This document shows, piece after piece, positions 8,957-19,312 of a DNA stretch of 23,251 bases. Both the position numbers and the translations under genes were made by a program. The notes beneath the pieces are model-generated. The model saw nothing but the letters and a program-made list of their open reading frames with translations, had not been told where the DNA came from and ran no database searches. The stretch's first letter is position 1. Every line of letters begins with the position of its first letter. The DNA is from Haplomitrium mnioides (Eukaryota > Marchantiophyta > Haplomitriopsida > Calobryales), in assembly GCA_049999725.1 (NCBI GenBank), contig JBNGIS010017998.1:1-23251 (forward strand). The letters are read 5' to 3'.

Positions 8957-10011
8957 GAATTGAGGATGCTCCAAGAAAGTGAGCAAATTGATCCTCACAT
9001 AATTTCTGAAAAGGGCACAAATAAGATTCAACAGTATGAAATCCAATATTATAAGGTTTGAGAGAAGATAGTTGCAATTTTTCTGGAGGATGTCAACCTG
9101 CCAAAGCATGGAATAGATAACAAGGGGTATTTTCAAATAACTTAAAGGAATTTGAATGAAGATTTGGTAGAGTTTTTTTGCACAATACATGCTTATAAAT
9201 AAGTGTGCGCATTTTTTTTATTATGGTGGTAGACCTAAAAAGTAGTGTGAACGATAAGCTAGAGTTTGACATCAAAACCCCTAACAAGCATAGGTACAAG
9301 ATTATCGAGGGGAATGACAATTTTGTTGCAAGGTAACTTTTGATTGCCAAGTACAGAGCAAAGAATCCAATTCTTTTGCTCTACAACTGTTATGTGTAAA
9401 TTGAGATGACACCCACAAAAGCTTGTATTTTTGCTATGGATGACAATTATGATGAGAGGTGTCAACTGTAGATGACTTCAATCTAGAAGGTAGCACATTA
9501 GCACCAACATTTTGTGGAAAGTGGATGGTTTCATCTTAGAAGTTGAAAAAGGAATTAGTTTGAGAGACTTTGAAGATTAAACCCAAATTAACACTTAAGA
9601 AGATTGATGCTTCTCAAGAAAATTGGTTTCAATTAACCTTTGATAGTAGTGAACTTCGAGAACTGCGACAAGCTATTTTTGAATTGTCAGAGAAGAACCA
9701 TGTGAAAAGCCAAAAGTTAAAGGCCAAAGGTTCTTGGAGAATAGAAAGCATGAAGTGGACGTCTTAGAGATCCTTTCAAGATCTTCTTAATGAAATCAAA
9801 TTTTCTGTTTTGAAGAGGGTTGAGGCTAGAGAGCCATCAATCAAGAAGAAGTCTTGTGAATTGGAGAGACACAAATTTTTGGTGATTATGGTCAAGTTTT
9901 TTTGTTCATAAGTCTACTATCAAACTTTAAAAGAAGCAAGGATGGAATATCCCATCCACATGGAGGAGTAAAATAAGGTCTTCTTTTTATTTAAGCTTTG
10001 AGAAACTTTTG
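8957..10011 (+). pseudogene. Gene A (ParB-methyltransferase-like), left copy, exon 2 remnant with ParB-like domain
   Basis: Homologous to minus-strand 21605-20553. Aligned blocks are NKIQQYEIQYYKV, NLNEDLVEF, then DKLEFDI, HRYKIIEGNDNFVAR and FAMDDNYDER (the ParB-like part), then LETLKIKPKLTLKK and ENWFQLTFDSSELREL, and lastly VLKRVEAREPSIKK. In the ParB-like signature the right copy reads GGNHS and this one EGNDN. Stops and frameshifts occur throughout. The exon ends at a good donor, CTTTTG/GTAAGTTTC, at 10011/10012, the same place as in the right copy. The N-terminal domain and Lys-rich linker present in the right copy are deleted. Non-functional. Confidence 0.75.
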
Positions 10012-10087
10012 GTAAGTTTCTTATTCCATTTCAATTTTTTTTTGTTCCTACTAATTGTAATTTGTTTTATTGTGTTTTTATATTTGT

Positions 10088-10447
10088 TCATGCTTGGACT
10101 CATTGGAGTCTATATGTGCATGGACTCTCTAACATAGACTTCTAAGATTCCATGCTCACATAGACTCCCAAGAGTCATATGCGCAAGGACTCTCAATTGT
10201 CTAGATATGCAATGACTCACAAGAGTATAGACTGTCGTCAATCTTTGCGCATTTGGACCATTGGTATTCCATGCATGCATTAACTTCTGGTAGTCCACAC
10301 ATGCTTGGACTACCTTGAGTCTATGTGCATCTAGACTCTTGTGAGTCTTTGTAGGCTTGGAGAGTCAGAAGTCCATGCACACATTGATACTCGAGAATCA
10401 ATGTGCTCATGGACTTTCAGGAGTCCTTGCGTGCTTGGATCATTAGG
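10088..10447. repeat. Palindrome array in gene A intron 2, left copy, first block
   Basis: About 360 bp of degenerate units of roughly 24-27 bp pair a GGACTC...GAGTCC dyad with an ATGTGCAT or ATGCGCA dyad (for example at 10089, 10120, 10166, 10370). It is older and more diverged than the array at 20041-20466 but sits in the same intron. Confidence 0.8.
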
Positions 10448-11429
10448 TCCAAGCGTTTAAAAACTCTCTATTTGAATTCAAATAAAAAATCATAATGTAT
10501 AAGATGTTTGCATTGAAGTCAATACACTTATAACCAACATGAGTTTATTTTAGTCCTATAATTACTTGGATGAATGTATAAGTAATAAAGTTCAAGCACC
10601 TATAAGTGTTGTTAATTTTATTTGTTTTCAAATACTTCGATGAAATGTAAAAGCAACAAAGTCTTTGCTTGCCTACTCATTCTTGTTTTTTTTTTAGTTT
10701 TATAATTACATGTATAAAAACCTTTAATGTCAAAATCCCTTCTTGTTGTAGCATCATTGTTTTATTTTAATGCTAAGTGTACATATTTTAAATTAATGAG
10801 AGATGGAGTGTATAAGTGGATAATTGTCTTTAATTCATTTTAATCTTGGAAAAATATTTATGAAAATTATGAATTATAAAGTACTCACAAATTACTTGTT
10901 TGATTTTGATTTGTAGAGTATATATACGTGTAAGTTATAAGAGACAAAGTGTATGTGTTTATAAGTGCCCCTATTTGATTTTTATTTCAAGAGATTATGT
11001 TTTGAAAATACACATACTAATGTATGTATTACAATAGTTGGAAGTTAAACGCATATGTTTAAAGATTGTAAATGATGAAGTCCATACATGTATAAACATC
11101 TTTTTTCTTTGAACATATTTTTAATAAAAATGTTTTGATGCTTTCATCAATTTTATATCTTATGAAACCTGGAAAAATTAACAGCAATATTTTAATGCAT
11201 TTTGTGTATATTATGTCTAATGATGCCTACCTTCTTTAAGGAAAAAATAACTCTCATAAAATGTTTACCATTATTTTTTTTAAATATATTGAATATATGA
11301 AACAAGCAAATTGTAGGTAAAATTTACATTTCTTTTGCAAATAAATACTATAAACATCAAAAATTATAAATTTTGATGCTAAAATTTGAAAATAAATTTT
11401 TTTAAACACCAAATAAAAAAGAAAGACTA
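10448..11429. other. AT-rich intron sequence of gene A, left copy, no gene seen
   Basis: Low-complexity AT-rich DNA with the recurrent phrases GTCCTATAATTAC and AAGTATAAG. The minus-strand open frame at 11254-11634 overlaps the duplicated exon and has no coding look. I found nothing else. Confidence 0.6.
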
Positions 11430-11774
11430 TAGTGGTTCTTCGTTCAAAGTAGTGGTTGTTTGTGAGAGAAGAAACTTGTGACAAGCCAAAATTTCTTTGT
11501 AGATAAAATATATAAAGTGAATGTACTAGAGATCTCTTCAAGGTGTTTCCTATGAAACAAAGGTTTTGGTTTTGAAGAAGGTGGAGGAAGGAGCTATATG
11601 TTGATGAAATGTCTTGAGAACTAAAGAGAGACAAAGTTTTAGTAGTAATGGTAAATTTCTTTTGTTTGTAGGTTTACTACTGCCAAATAAGAGAGGAGGT
11701 TTTGATGGAACATCCCATCTATATGGAGAGTTCAAAACATGTAGTGCTCCTAGTTGTCATTTGAAAAACTCTTG
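11430..11774 (+). pseudogene. Partial tandem duplicate of the 3' half of gene A exon 2
   Basis: Aligns with 9680-10011: the shared nucleotide blocks GAGAAGAA, AAGCCAAA and TAGAGATC come in the same order, and the peptide RDKVLVVMVNFFC matches RHKFLVIMVKFFC upstream and RHKVLAVMMKSFC in the right copy. It ends with its own donor CTTG/GTAAG at 11774/11775 and is followed by its own palindrome array. An exon-plus-intron segment was therefore duplicated in the left copy only. Stops and indels are present. Confidence 0.75.
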
Positions 11775-11864
11775 GTAAGTTGCTTGTTTCATTTGAATCA
11801 ATTTAATTAGTTGATTTTAGTTTCATTAGGTTCTTTGTTTGCTTACTAACCCATATTTTTTGTG

Positions 11865-12110
11865 AGTATATGTATGCATGAGCTCGTGAGTCTCTACTTG
11901 CAAGTACATACAAGTCTTTGCGTGTATGGATTGCCAAGTTTTTACGTGCATGAACTCATTAGCCCTTGTGCGCAAGTAAAGATGAGTCCATGTATGTATG
12001 GACTCAAGAATACATGCATACATGGGCTTGCTATTCCATGCTCTCATTGACTCTCAAGTCATAGAGTGAATGGACTTGCAAGTCCTAGCATGCATAGGTT
12101 TGAGAGTCCA
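11865..12110. repeat. Palindrome array in gene A intron 2, left copy, second block
   Basis: Roughly 24-27-bp degenerate units with GTCCATGTATGTATGGAC (11986-12003) and GGACTTGCAAGTCC (12072-12085) dyads, the latter a perfect 14-bp palindrome. It follows the duplicated exon as the first block follows exon 2. Confidence 0.8.
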
Positions 12111-12201
12111 AATGCAACTCAAAATTTGAGTCAAGTATCTTTATCTTACTCTTTTTTATGTTCAAAGTTTGTATTTGTTTCTAATATGTATTTATTTTTA
12201 G

Positions 12202-12763
12202 AATATGATAAAATGGTAAAGCATCAACTTGTAAAGAAGTTGACTTTTGCTATGAATGGCAAAAAGAAGATTGGAGCCACCAAGTAGGGTTATGAAGAGT
12301 AAGACCAAGCTCTAATCTTGGTCTTATATCCTCTTGCATTTCTGCTCTATTGCCAAAAGGCAAAGGAGTGAAACTTTAGGCAATAGAGTGGAGCTACTAG
12401 CCCAAGTCTTGAGGGATTGTTGGATGAAGACAAGGCAAATCTACAATCCTTTGTAGATGGACTCAATGTGGTGTACTAAACAATCCACGAAGAGTTTAAC
12501 GCAAGACATCTTAAAGCGTTAATCAAATCTTGTGATTTTTATTTGGCAATTACATACATTCTTTATATTTATAACCATTAGAAATGCAAGCATGATGATT
12601 TCAAGCCCTTTTCAAATGATAACATTTTTGATATAGTGTCATCCTTTAGCAATTGCTACAACATCATGTTTTTGATCTTTTGTAATTATTCATTCTTCTT
12701 AGTAGTTTGACATAATAGAGAATGTGCTTTTGGAGATTTGATATACAATTGATCACAACATCT
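12202..12763 (+). pseudogene. Gene A, left copy, exon 3 remnant (methyltransferase motif IV region)
   Basis: An acceptor, TATTTATTTTTAG, precedes 12202. One frame spans the whole exon with several stops and aligns with minus-strand 19969-19412: VKKLTFAMNGKKK, then LYPLAFLLYCQKAKE, SFVDGLNVVY, FNARHLKALIKS, and KCKHDDFKPFSNDNIFDIV. Where the right copy has DIPYRYNL (DPPY-like motif IV), this copy reads YILYIYNH, so the catalytic motif is lost. The donor is destroyed: the right copy has ATCTG/GTGAG, here ATCTAACGAG. Confidence 0.75.
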
Positions 12764-12868
12764 AACGAGTCATTGTTGTAGCTTGCTTATTATATTTTTA
12801 TTATTTTTTTGTTTGTAATTGTTTTGCTTCATTGTTATGTCTTATTATTTTGATGGTATTGCAATAAT

Positions 12869-13525
12869 GACAAAAGAAATATTCATCATTCAGATGGTCT
12901 GAAAAGAGTGCAAGCCTATGAATATTAGACACTAGACTATAAGACAAAGGAAAGCAAACAAATCATAAAGAAGTTCAACGTTCAAATTGACAAAACCATT
13001 GGTCAATCACGCCATATTATGAGCTCAGTATTTAGTTGTCATGTAGTTTTTATGAAGCTAAGACATCCAAGAGATGATGCTCTTGTGAATATTTCCTAGA
13101 AGCTGTATACTCATTATAAACTATTTGTTATTACAACATGACTAGATTTTGGATCTTTGCTCTAAGTCGAGCATTGGCATAGTATGTGCCATGAAGTTAA
13201 TAAGAAAATGTATTATTGTAGAGTATGTTTGATGATAGTTGATTTATATTCTACAATGTATTTTGACGATGGCTTCTTGCCATCTAATAAAAGAGAGTCT
13301 CAAATTGTACATGCTTGCCATAAGAAGCATGATCCTCCTACCACAATAGGTGCATTAGAAGACTCAATGATGATCTCTAGGAGTGGTAAGCCCTGGCTTC
13401 ATATAGTTGTGGATATGGATGCTCAGCTTTCCCAAATATTAGTAGCAAAGAATAGTATATGTTCTAAAGAGAACAAGAATGACAAGGAAGAAACAAGCTT
13501 AGACATCCATTTTTTGAAAATATAA
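12869..13525 (+). pseudogene. Gene A, left copy, exon 4 remnant (methyltransferase motif I region)
   Basis: Aligns with minus-strand 19312-18682. Shared blocks are DKRNIHHSDG, SSVFSC, KLRHPRDDALVN, and after frameshifts a C-terminal segment SQIVHACHKKHDPPTTIG matching SQIVFACHKEPVPLGTT. The SAM-binding motif, DLCSGFGTG in the right copy, reads DLCSKSSIG here, with two of three glycines lost. The preceding acceptor is also lost (TTGCAATA for TTGCAGAG). The frame ends at a TAA at 13523-13525. Confidence 0.75.
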
Positions 13526-13728
13526 ATAAGGCATTTGTTGAAGTCCATGTTGGGATGAACATCCATGTTTGGTTGAATGGGTTTTTGATAAAACAGAAGA
13601 TAATATGCAAGATGTTTGCACTAAATTCCATGTGCACATAAACGTGAATAATTCATTTTGATCATATGAGTGTATAGATGAAAGACATAAGTAATATAGT
13701 CCATGTGTATCATCAAGAGGAAAATATT
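13526..13728. repeat. 3' flank of gene A, left copy, with a few decayed repeat units
   Basis: GAAGTCCATGTTGGGATGAACATCCATG and CCATGTGCACATAAAC look like eroded palindrome units. No gene seen. Confidence 0.45.
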
Positions 13729-14295
13729 TGTAGAGAGGGCATCGATTTCTCTTATGGTTATCTACCTCTAACCTTCTTCAACAATAGCTTGGTGTATCGT
13801 GTACAAACTTTAGTAAGTAATAACTAAAAATAAAGTAAGATACAGAGTCACATATGCTTAGAGAGTCAATACTAAGTTAGATTATCAAAAACGGTGGCTA
13901 TTTTAAAGAGAAGTAGACATGGTAAAATGAGAGAAAGTCAAAGAATTAAGATGAATGAGAAAGTCTAGAAAGACAACTTTAGAAGAGGATAAGTATACGT
14001 GACAAACCAAAGATTAAAGGAAGTGGAAGGCTATATGATAAGAGCACGTGGAAAAGAAAATTAAAAGTAAAAGGTAGTCTAATCAAAGTGAGAGAAAAAG
14101 ATGGTCCATTTAAAAGATTATCGAAAAAGAACCAATGAGGTTCCTCCACTTATGTAAGCAGGTTGCTTTCTATTTAGTATATAAAGAAGCAAGAGTGTCT
14201 TGTTGGGCATCTCTTATCTTGTCGGTTTTGGAAGTTCCTTGTGCGCTACTCTTGTGCTAACTTGTATGTGTAATATATGTATGTGTAGTGCTACA
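13729..14295 (+). repeat. 5' LTR of the gypsy element
   Basis: A 567-bp stretch from TGTAGAGAGG to GTGCTACA, with TGTAG/CTACA short terminal inverted repeats, placed directly before the PBS. TATATAAAG at about 14178 is a good TATA box for the element. The left boundary rests on the TG and inverted-repeat signature, because there is no second LTR to compare. Confidence 0.7.
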
Positions 14296-14296
14296 T

Positions 14297-14308
14297 TGGC
14301 ATCAGAGC
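14297..14308 (+). other. Primer-binding site of the gypsy element
   Basis: TGGCATCAGAGC matches 11 of 12 bases of TGGTATCAGAGC, complementary to the 3' end of plant initiator Met-tRNA. It begins one base after the LTR. Confidence 0.88.
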
Positions 14309-14952
14309 TTGGTCTTCTCTAAAGAGTGTGGATTAGTGCTCTTTAGAGAAGTACTAGACGTATTTTAGAATAGTGGAATCTCTACTTTGCATTAACTCCA
14401 AGAGAGTTAAACTTTCAAGTTTCATAAATTAAGGAGAACAGATATCAAATCATTTATAAATAAAGATAAGAAGTTTGATTTTATCTTATGGTAGCCAATA
14501 GATATAAGTGAATTTGTACCTCCTAGAATTCCTCTTTTAAATCCTTTTAATATTTATATGCTTAACAAATACACACATTTCTTTCGTAAAATTTTAGTGT
14601 ATAATTTTGGGGATGATTTTGTAGTTTATGTGATGAAATCAAAAGAGTATGTTATCTTATATATAGTAAATTATTGTGTTATATGAGAGTGTTTTATTTG
14701 TATTTTGTAGTAGATAGCAAATGGATTTCAGCCAAGCTCCTCTAAAAGAGTTCAACTCCAAGTATCATATTTCTATTTGAGTAACGTCAAAGCAAATGCA
14801 ATGTGATTTTCTTGTTTGTAAGTTTGGAGAGAAGTTTTGTGATTCGGTGTTAGTATAAATTAAATCTTTTATTTTACTTATTCTATATAATTAGAATGTG
14901 TGCGTATTTGTTTTTGTATAAGTGATTAGTAGTTAAGTTGTGATAAAAAATC
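14309..14952 (+). other. Gypsy 5' leader, no gene seen
   Basis: Roughly 640 bases between PBS and the gag start, AT-rich, with no open frame worth reporting. Confidence 0.6.
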
Positions 14953-15900
14953 ATGGAGGCAAACTCTAGCAATCTGGAAGAAAGAGTTTGGATGATAGCA
15001 AAGTTGGAAGAGCTTCAAGCAGCTCTTATAGAAAGCTAACAACAAAAAATATGCTAATGGCAAAGATGGTGAAAATGTAATTGCAACAAGAAAATAGAGA
15101 AGAAAGTCAAGAACCGTTGCTTTAAAAGATAAACAAGTCGTGCAAATTGGAGTCTTATAGAGGAAGTTGTATGAGTGGTGTTGTAAAAGAGTAGGTTTAT
15201 CCAATAGAGGTTCATATATTGTATTATCCGAATGCTTTGGATTTGGAGAGAGAGGATATTTGCAAGGTTTTTTTAACAGAACATGCATCTATTTGGCTAC
15301 AATGATGAGAACGACAAAAAAAAATGCACAAGAAGAAAAACTTTTATATAGCAATATAAAAGAGAGTTTGCTACAAATTGTTTAAGCCGTAGACTCTATA
15401 TTAACCGCAAGAACTAAGCTTTGGGAGCTAGAGCAACAAGGAAGTATTGAAAGGTATATTGAGGAGTTTTAAAGCTTACAAGTTCAAATTAAAGATATGA
15501 GCTTAGCCGAAGCTCTTGACAAGTTTTTGCAAGAGTTAAAGAGAATCTATGATGCGTAACCCAAAGAATATAAATGAAGCCATCCCATTTGCTCAAAGAA
15601 TTGAAAGAACACTAGAGATTGTGTAAACAAGAGGAAATTATTGCCTCACACCTATGCCATTGGGAAATATGAGAAGGAGATATCTCAATCACCCATATTG
15701 CCAACAAGGAGGCCTACAAAATGCTACAAAAAAAAGGATTGAAGATCGACGAGAAACTAGAATATGCTACAATTGTGGTCAAATAAGACACATTGTACCA
15801 AATTGCAAAATAGTATGACACAATCAAGGGCGAGTGTTTTAACAACCTCTTCATAATATCAACAATGAAGTAGACAAATAATGTCAGAGAAACAATATGC
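14953..15900 (+). pseudogene. gag: Gypsy gag region, broken
   Basis: Starts MEANSSNLEERVWMIAKLEE. A retrotransposon-gag core follows: LWELEQQGSIERYIEEF, then a stop, then VQIKDMSLAEALDKFLQELK (about 15420-15545). The nucleocapsid knuckle at 15765-15806 reads CYNCGQIRHIVPNC. It keeps all four CCHC ligands but has Arg where Gly usually precedes His. Several frameshifts and stops separate these blocks, so no full Gag can be made. Confidence 0.8.
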
Positions 15901-15999
15901 ACTAGTGAAAAAACCTCATGATTTTGTTGGGATGAAGAAGAAAGAAAAGAGAAGAATTTGATAAAATCAAATATACCATATAGAAAACAAAATGAAGGA

Positions 16000-16400
16000 C
16001 TAATTGTGGTTGATGGGTGGATGGAATGATCTTTAATAAGAGTTTCAGTAGATTTCGGAGTATAAAGAAACTATTTATCACGAGCTATAGCATTAAAGTT
16101 GAAGTTGCCACTTGAGAAAAAAGGGCAAGAGGTGGTTGAAATGGCAAATGGCTAAAGTGATCCAATTGAAAGGTTGTCTCAAAGTATAGCTTTACTTATG
16201 GGAAACGATGAACAAAAATTAGAATAGAAGATCACAACATTAATAAGATACAATACAATTATAGGAATGAAAAAGTTGAGAAGACATAACCCGCAAGTGG
16301 ATTTGCAAAAAAAGACACTTACAACATCTCACTAAATTATTTGGGTAGATCGAGTATGACCTCATTCAAGGCAACTATCCCTATATCTGATTGGAGAAAA
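16000..16400 (+). pseudogene. Gypsy aspartic protease region, broken
   Basis: RVSVDFGV at about 16042-16062 stands where gypsy elements have a DSG triad. Ser is Phe here (TTC at 16054-16056) and a stop follows. ALKLKLPLEKKGQEVVEMANG matches the downstream protease segment. Inactive on two counts. Confidence 0.7.
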
Positions 16401-17370
16401 TTTGATAAAAAAAAAACAAGATGTGGTATTTTCGAGACTCATATGTGAGGTCAAAGTTAATAATGAGGGCTTCAAACACAAAGTTCCACATGATTTTGAG
16501 GGGGTCTTGAAAGAATTCCATGATGTCTTTCCCAAAAAATTACCCTATGGTTTGCCACCTAAACGATACATTGATAATAAGATTGAGGTTGTTCTAAGAA
16601 GTACTCCACCATGCAAGGCATCATATTGTTTACCTTCTCATGAATTAGAAGAATGAAAAATCTCAAATCATTGAATAATTGGAGAAGGGATTTATTTAAC
16701 CAAATGTCTCTATTTATAGTTCATCGATATTATTTGTGAAAAAGAGAGATGGGAATATGAAAATGTGTATTGACTACCAAATATTTAATTAATAAACAAT
16801 AAAAAATATCAATTACCAAGAATAAATGATTTATTTGATTAAATTCAAGGAGAAAACTACTTTACAAAGTTGGATTTGAGAAGTGGATATAACCAAATCC
16901 AAATTATAGAGTAAGATGTGCAGAAAACAACATTTTGCAATTGATATGGGTATTTTGAATATCTTGTTATGTTTTTTGGATTAACTACTACTTCTGCAAC
17001 CTTTATTAGTCTTATAAATGACATTTTTCAATCTTTCTTTGATAAGTTTGTTATTGTCTTTTTGGATGATATTCTTATTTACAACAAAAATCTTCAAGAG
17101 AATCAACAACACCTTTGTACGGTATTGAAGGTACTTTGAGACCACAAGCTCTATGTTAGGATGTCAAATTGTGAAATTAGAAAGAGGTAGATTGACTACT
17201 TGGGTCACTATATAAGTGTAGTTGGAATTCAAGTCATAGATAAGAAAGTAGAGGTCATTCAAAAGTGGGAAGCTCATAGTGATCAAACATAACTAAGAGG
17301 ATTTTTGGGGTTAACTAGGTTTAATCATTTATTTGTGATAGGTTTTGCATTAATAAGAAAGCCATTGACC
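16401..17370 (+). pseudogene. Gypsy reverse transcriptase region, broken
   Basis: The open stretch at 16402-16656 reads FPKKLPYGLPPKRYIDNKIE and STPPCKASYCLPSHELEE, the entry to gypsy RT. Further blocks are NYFTKLDLRSGYNQIQI, TTSATFISLINDIF and the active-site box VFLDDILIY (FLDD at 17059-17070). Next come VRMSNCEI and LRGFLGLTRFNHLFVIGFA. Stops interrupt it at several places. The block order and the conserved LDLRSGY identify the family with high confidence. Confidence 0.9.
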
Positions 17371-17780
17371 AATTTGCTCAAGAAACATCACATGTGGAAA
17401 TAAGAAGATGCAAAAGAATTGGCATTTCAATCATTTCTTCATGCTCTTATCCTAAAATAATATAACTCTAAATGACTCTAAATAATTGATGCATATAGTT
17501 GGCACCCTACTGATTTCTTTTCTATGAAGATGAGCAATATAGAGCAACATTACCATACCACGAAGTGGGAGGAAGTAGAGATTGTAGTATTGACCAAGCA
17601 TTGGAGATATTTTCTAGGAGATAAGGAGTTTATTGTCAAGACTGATCATAAACCTCTAATCTATCTAGAAACAAAAAAATATCTCTCCAAAAGGCAGATT
17701 TGATGGGCGGAGTGGTGACAATGCTTTCATATAAAGATGGTGTATGTGGAAAAAACAACAAATTGCACACAACATCCGCT
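17371..17780 (+). pseudogene. Gypsy RNase H region, broken and 3'-truncated
   Basis: KMSNIEQHYHTTKWEEVEIV, LTKHWRYFLGDKEF and VKTDHKPLIYL are gypsy RNase H landmarks. Similarity ends after VYVEKTTNCTQHPL at about 17780. The integrase zinc finger and core never appear. Confidence 0.85.
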
Positions 17781-18162
17781 ACTTTGAACTAGGAACCGTT
17801 ACTAAGTTCCTGTTTCATTTGGCAGTCAAAATATTTTTTTTTGGGTGATTTGGCATTCAAAAACATCAAATTTACAACTGAAATCTTCTTTTCAAAAAGA
17901 AAATCGTTTTTTATAAACAAAAAAATGCATATTTTACATTGAGATTATATTTCAAACATTTCATTGTGGAAAATATCTTGAAAAACAAACATTTTGCTAA
18001 TTCAAATATTTTATAAAAACTTAACACTATTGTGAATAAACTAAATTCATCATAAATGAAATAAACCATATATCTTTTGGTGGAAAAAAACTACATGAAA
18101 ACGTAAATGTCCGGTCGGGTAAGGACTTTGAACTTGACTTTGAGCATCGTACCTAACAAATC
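17781..18162. other. AT-rich spacer between the gypsy break and the repeat array, no gene seen
   Basis: Homopolymer-rich sequence (TTTTTTTT, AAAAAATG tracts). Short GGACTTTGAA phrases near 18123 announce the array. No coding signal. Confidence 0.6.
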
Positions 18163-18500
18163 CTATGCAAGCATGGACTCCAAACCAGAACCGTAAAGCC
18201 TATGCACGTATAGACTCCAAACAAGAATCCTAAATCATATGCGTGCTTAGACTCTGAACAAGAACAATGAAGCTATGCACACATGGACTTTGAACTAGAA
18301 GCCTAGAGCCATTACACGCCAAGATTCTAAACAAGAACCCTACAGCCTATGCACGCATAGACAATGAACAAGAACCCTTTGACTAACGGGTGCAGGGACT
18401 CTGAACAATAACCTTACAGCTTATGCCCGCAGGGAATTCGAACAAAAAATGCAAAGCTTTAATGCGCAAAGGCACTAAACAATGTGCAAAGACTCTAAAT
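18163..18500. repeat. Array of 37-bp palindrome-bearing repeats, 3' flank of gene A, right copy
   Basis: About eight to nine units with a 37-base period: a near-palindromic core CTATGCACGCATAG followed by ACTCTGAACAAGAACCC and a short TACAGC tail. Units diverge by several bases each. The core matches the dyads in the intron arrays, but the spacer and period differ, so this is a separate sub-family. Remnants of the same unit start the window. Confidence 0.85.
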
Positions 18501-18660
18501 CATTCTTACATTAGCAATTGAGTTCAAACCATTCTTAGACTATCAATTGAGTCAACTTATTCTTAGGCGCACTAAACTAAATCGTGATGAAAAGACTTGA
18601 AATAGATTGAAAGAGCAACAAGATGAAACTTTGGCAGATAAAGATTTGGAAAAAATAAAT

Positions 18661-18666
18661 TTTATT
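18661..18666 (-). terminator. Putative polyadenylation signal (AATAAA) of gene A, right copy
   Basis: On the minus strand AATAAA lies about 16 bases after the TGA that ends exon 4. Confidence 0.5.
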
Positions 18667-18681
18667 AATAATACAAAGTGT

Positions 18682-19312
18682 TCAAAGAGGTCCTCGGACT
18701 CTATCCTCTTCAAGAGGAATTGTCTCATCTGAATCTACAGGCTGAGCATCTGCAGCTACTAGAGAATCCTGTCGAGACTTTCTAGTCCCCGATATTACAA
18801 CAGAGTCACTAGAAGAAACTGTAGTACCAAGAGGAACAGGTTCCTTGTGGCAAGCAAAAACTATCTGTGACTCAGTCACATCCGATGGCAAAGAAGCTAT
18901 CTCCAAAACCCTCTGAGGAATATAAATAGACTAACGTCTATCATATTCCACGACAATGCAATTTTGCATCGGCTTTAAAGCACAAATAAGGCCTGTGCCA
19001 AACCCAGAGCAGAGATCAAGGATCCAATCTTGCTCTGTTGATAAATGGTCAATAAAAAATTTGTAGAGAGCGTGCGGCTTCTGATAAACATTCACAAGAG
19101 CATCATCTCTTGGATGTTTAAGCTTTGCCAAAACAGCAAGGCAACTAAAAACACTCCGCATAATTTTCCGAGGAAGTCCGGTCGCAGAAGAAGGCTGCAA
19201 ATTGGAAAGGCGCATGCTCATTTTTCCATCCTTTGTCTAGTAGCCCACCGTCCAATACTCGTGGGCATGTGCAATTTTGGGACCATCAGAATGATGAATA
19301 TTGCTTTTGTCT
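18682..19312 (-). pseudogene. Gene A, right copy, exon 4: methyltransferase C-terminal part with SAM-binding motif
   Basis: One reading frame runs the whole exon, broken only by two TAG codons (after WTVGY and after VEYDRR). It reads KLKHPRDDALVNVYQKPHAL, then WILDLCSGFGTGLICAL, with the FxGxG-like SAM-binding motif I at 18991-19017. IVVEYDRR is the acidic strand end that normally binds the ribose. The tail ESQIVFACHKEPVPLGT and the acidic end DSDETIPLEEDRVRGPL have no domain that I recognise. DNA N4/N6 methyltransferases transfer a methyl group from SAM to adenine or cytosine amino groups. Motif I following motif IV is the beta-class order. The acceptor is TTTTTGCAG at 19313-19314. Confidence 0.75.

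Larger units (their letters stand above)
13729..17780 (+). mobile_element. Ty3/gypsy retrotransposon, 3'-truncated
   Basis: A 5' LTR, a primer-binding site, gag, protease, RT and RNase H are present in that order; integrase and the 3' LTR are absent. Similarity stops within the segment that normally links RNase H to integrase (VYVEKTTNCTQHPL, 17740-17780). Many stops and frameshifts. The element lies between the converging gene A copies, and no target-site duplication can be checked because one end is missing. Confidence 0.88.

Noticed and set aside
8906-9465. Three minus-strand open frames over the left ParB-like exon
   Set aside because: Antisense shadows of the gene A remnant; the plus-strand alignment to the right copy explains the sequence.
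11433-11465. Similarity of TTCAAAGTAGTGGTTGTTTG to the window start at 32-51
   Set aside because: The 20-base near-match is suggestive but short. The 11433 segment is better explained as the start of the duplicated exon, and the window start as a 37-bp repeat remnant.
11254-11634. 126-codon minus-strand open frame
   Set aside because: Low-complexity Phe/Tyr/Ile-rich translation of AT-rich DNA, and it overlaps the antisense of a duplicated gene A exon.
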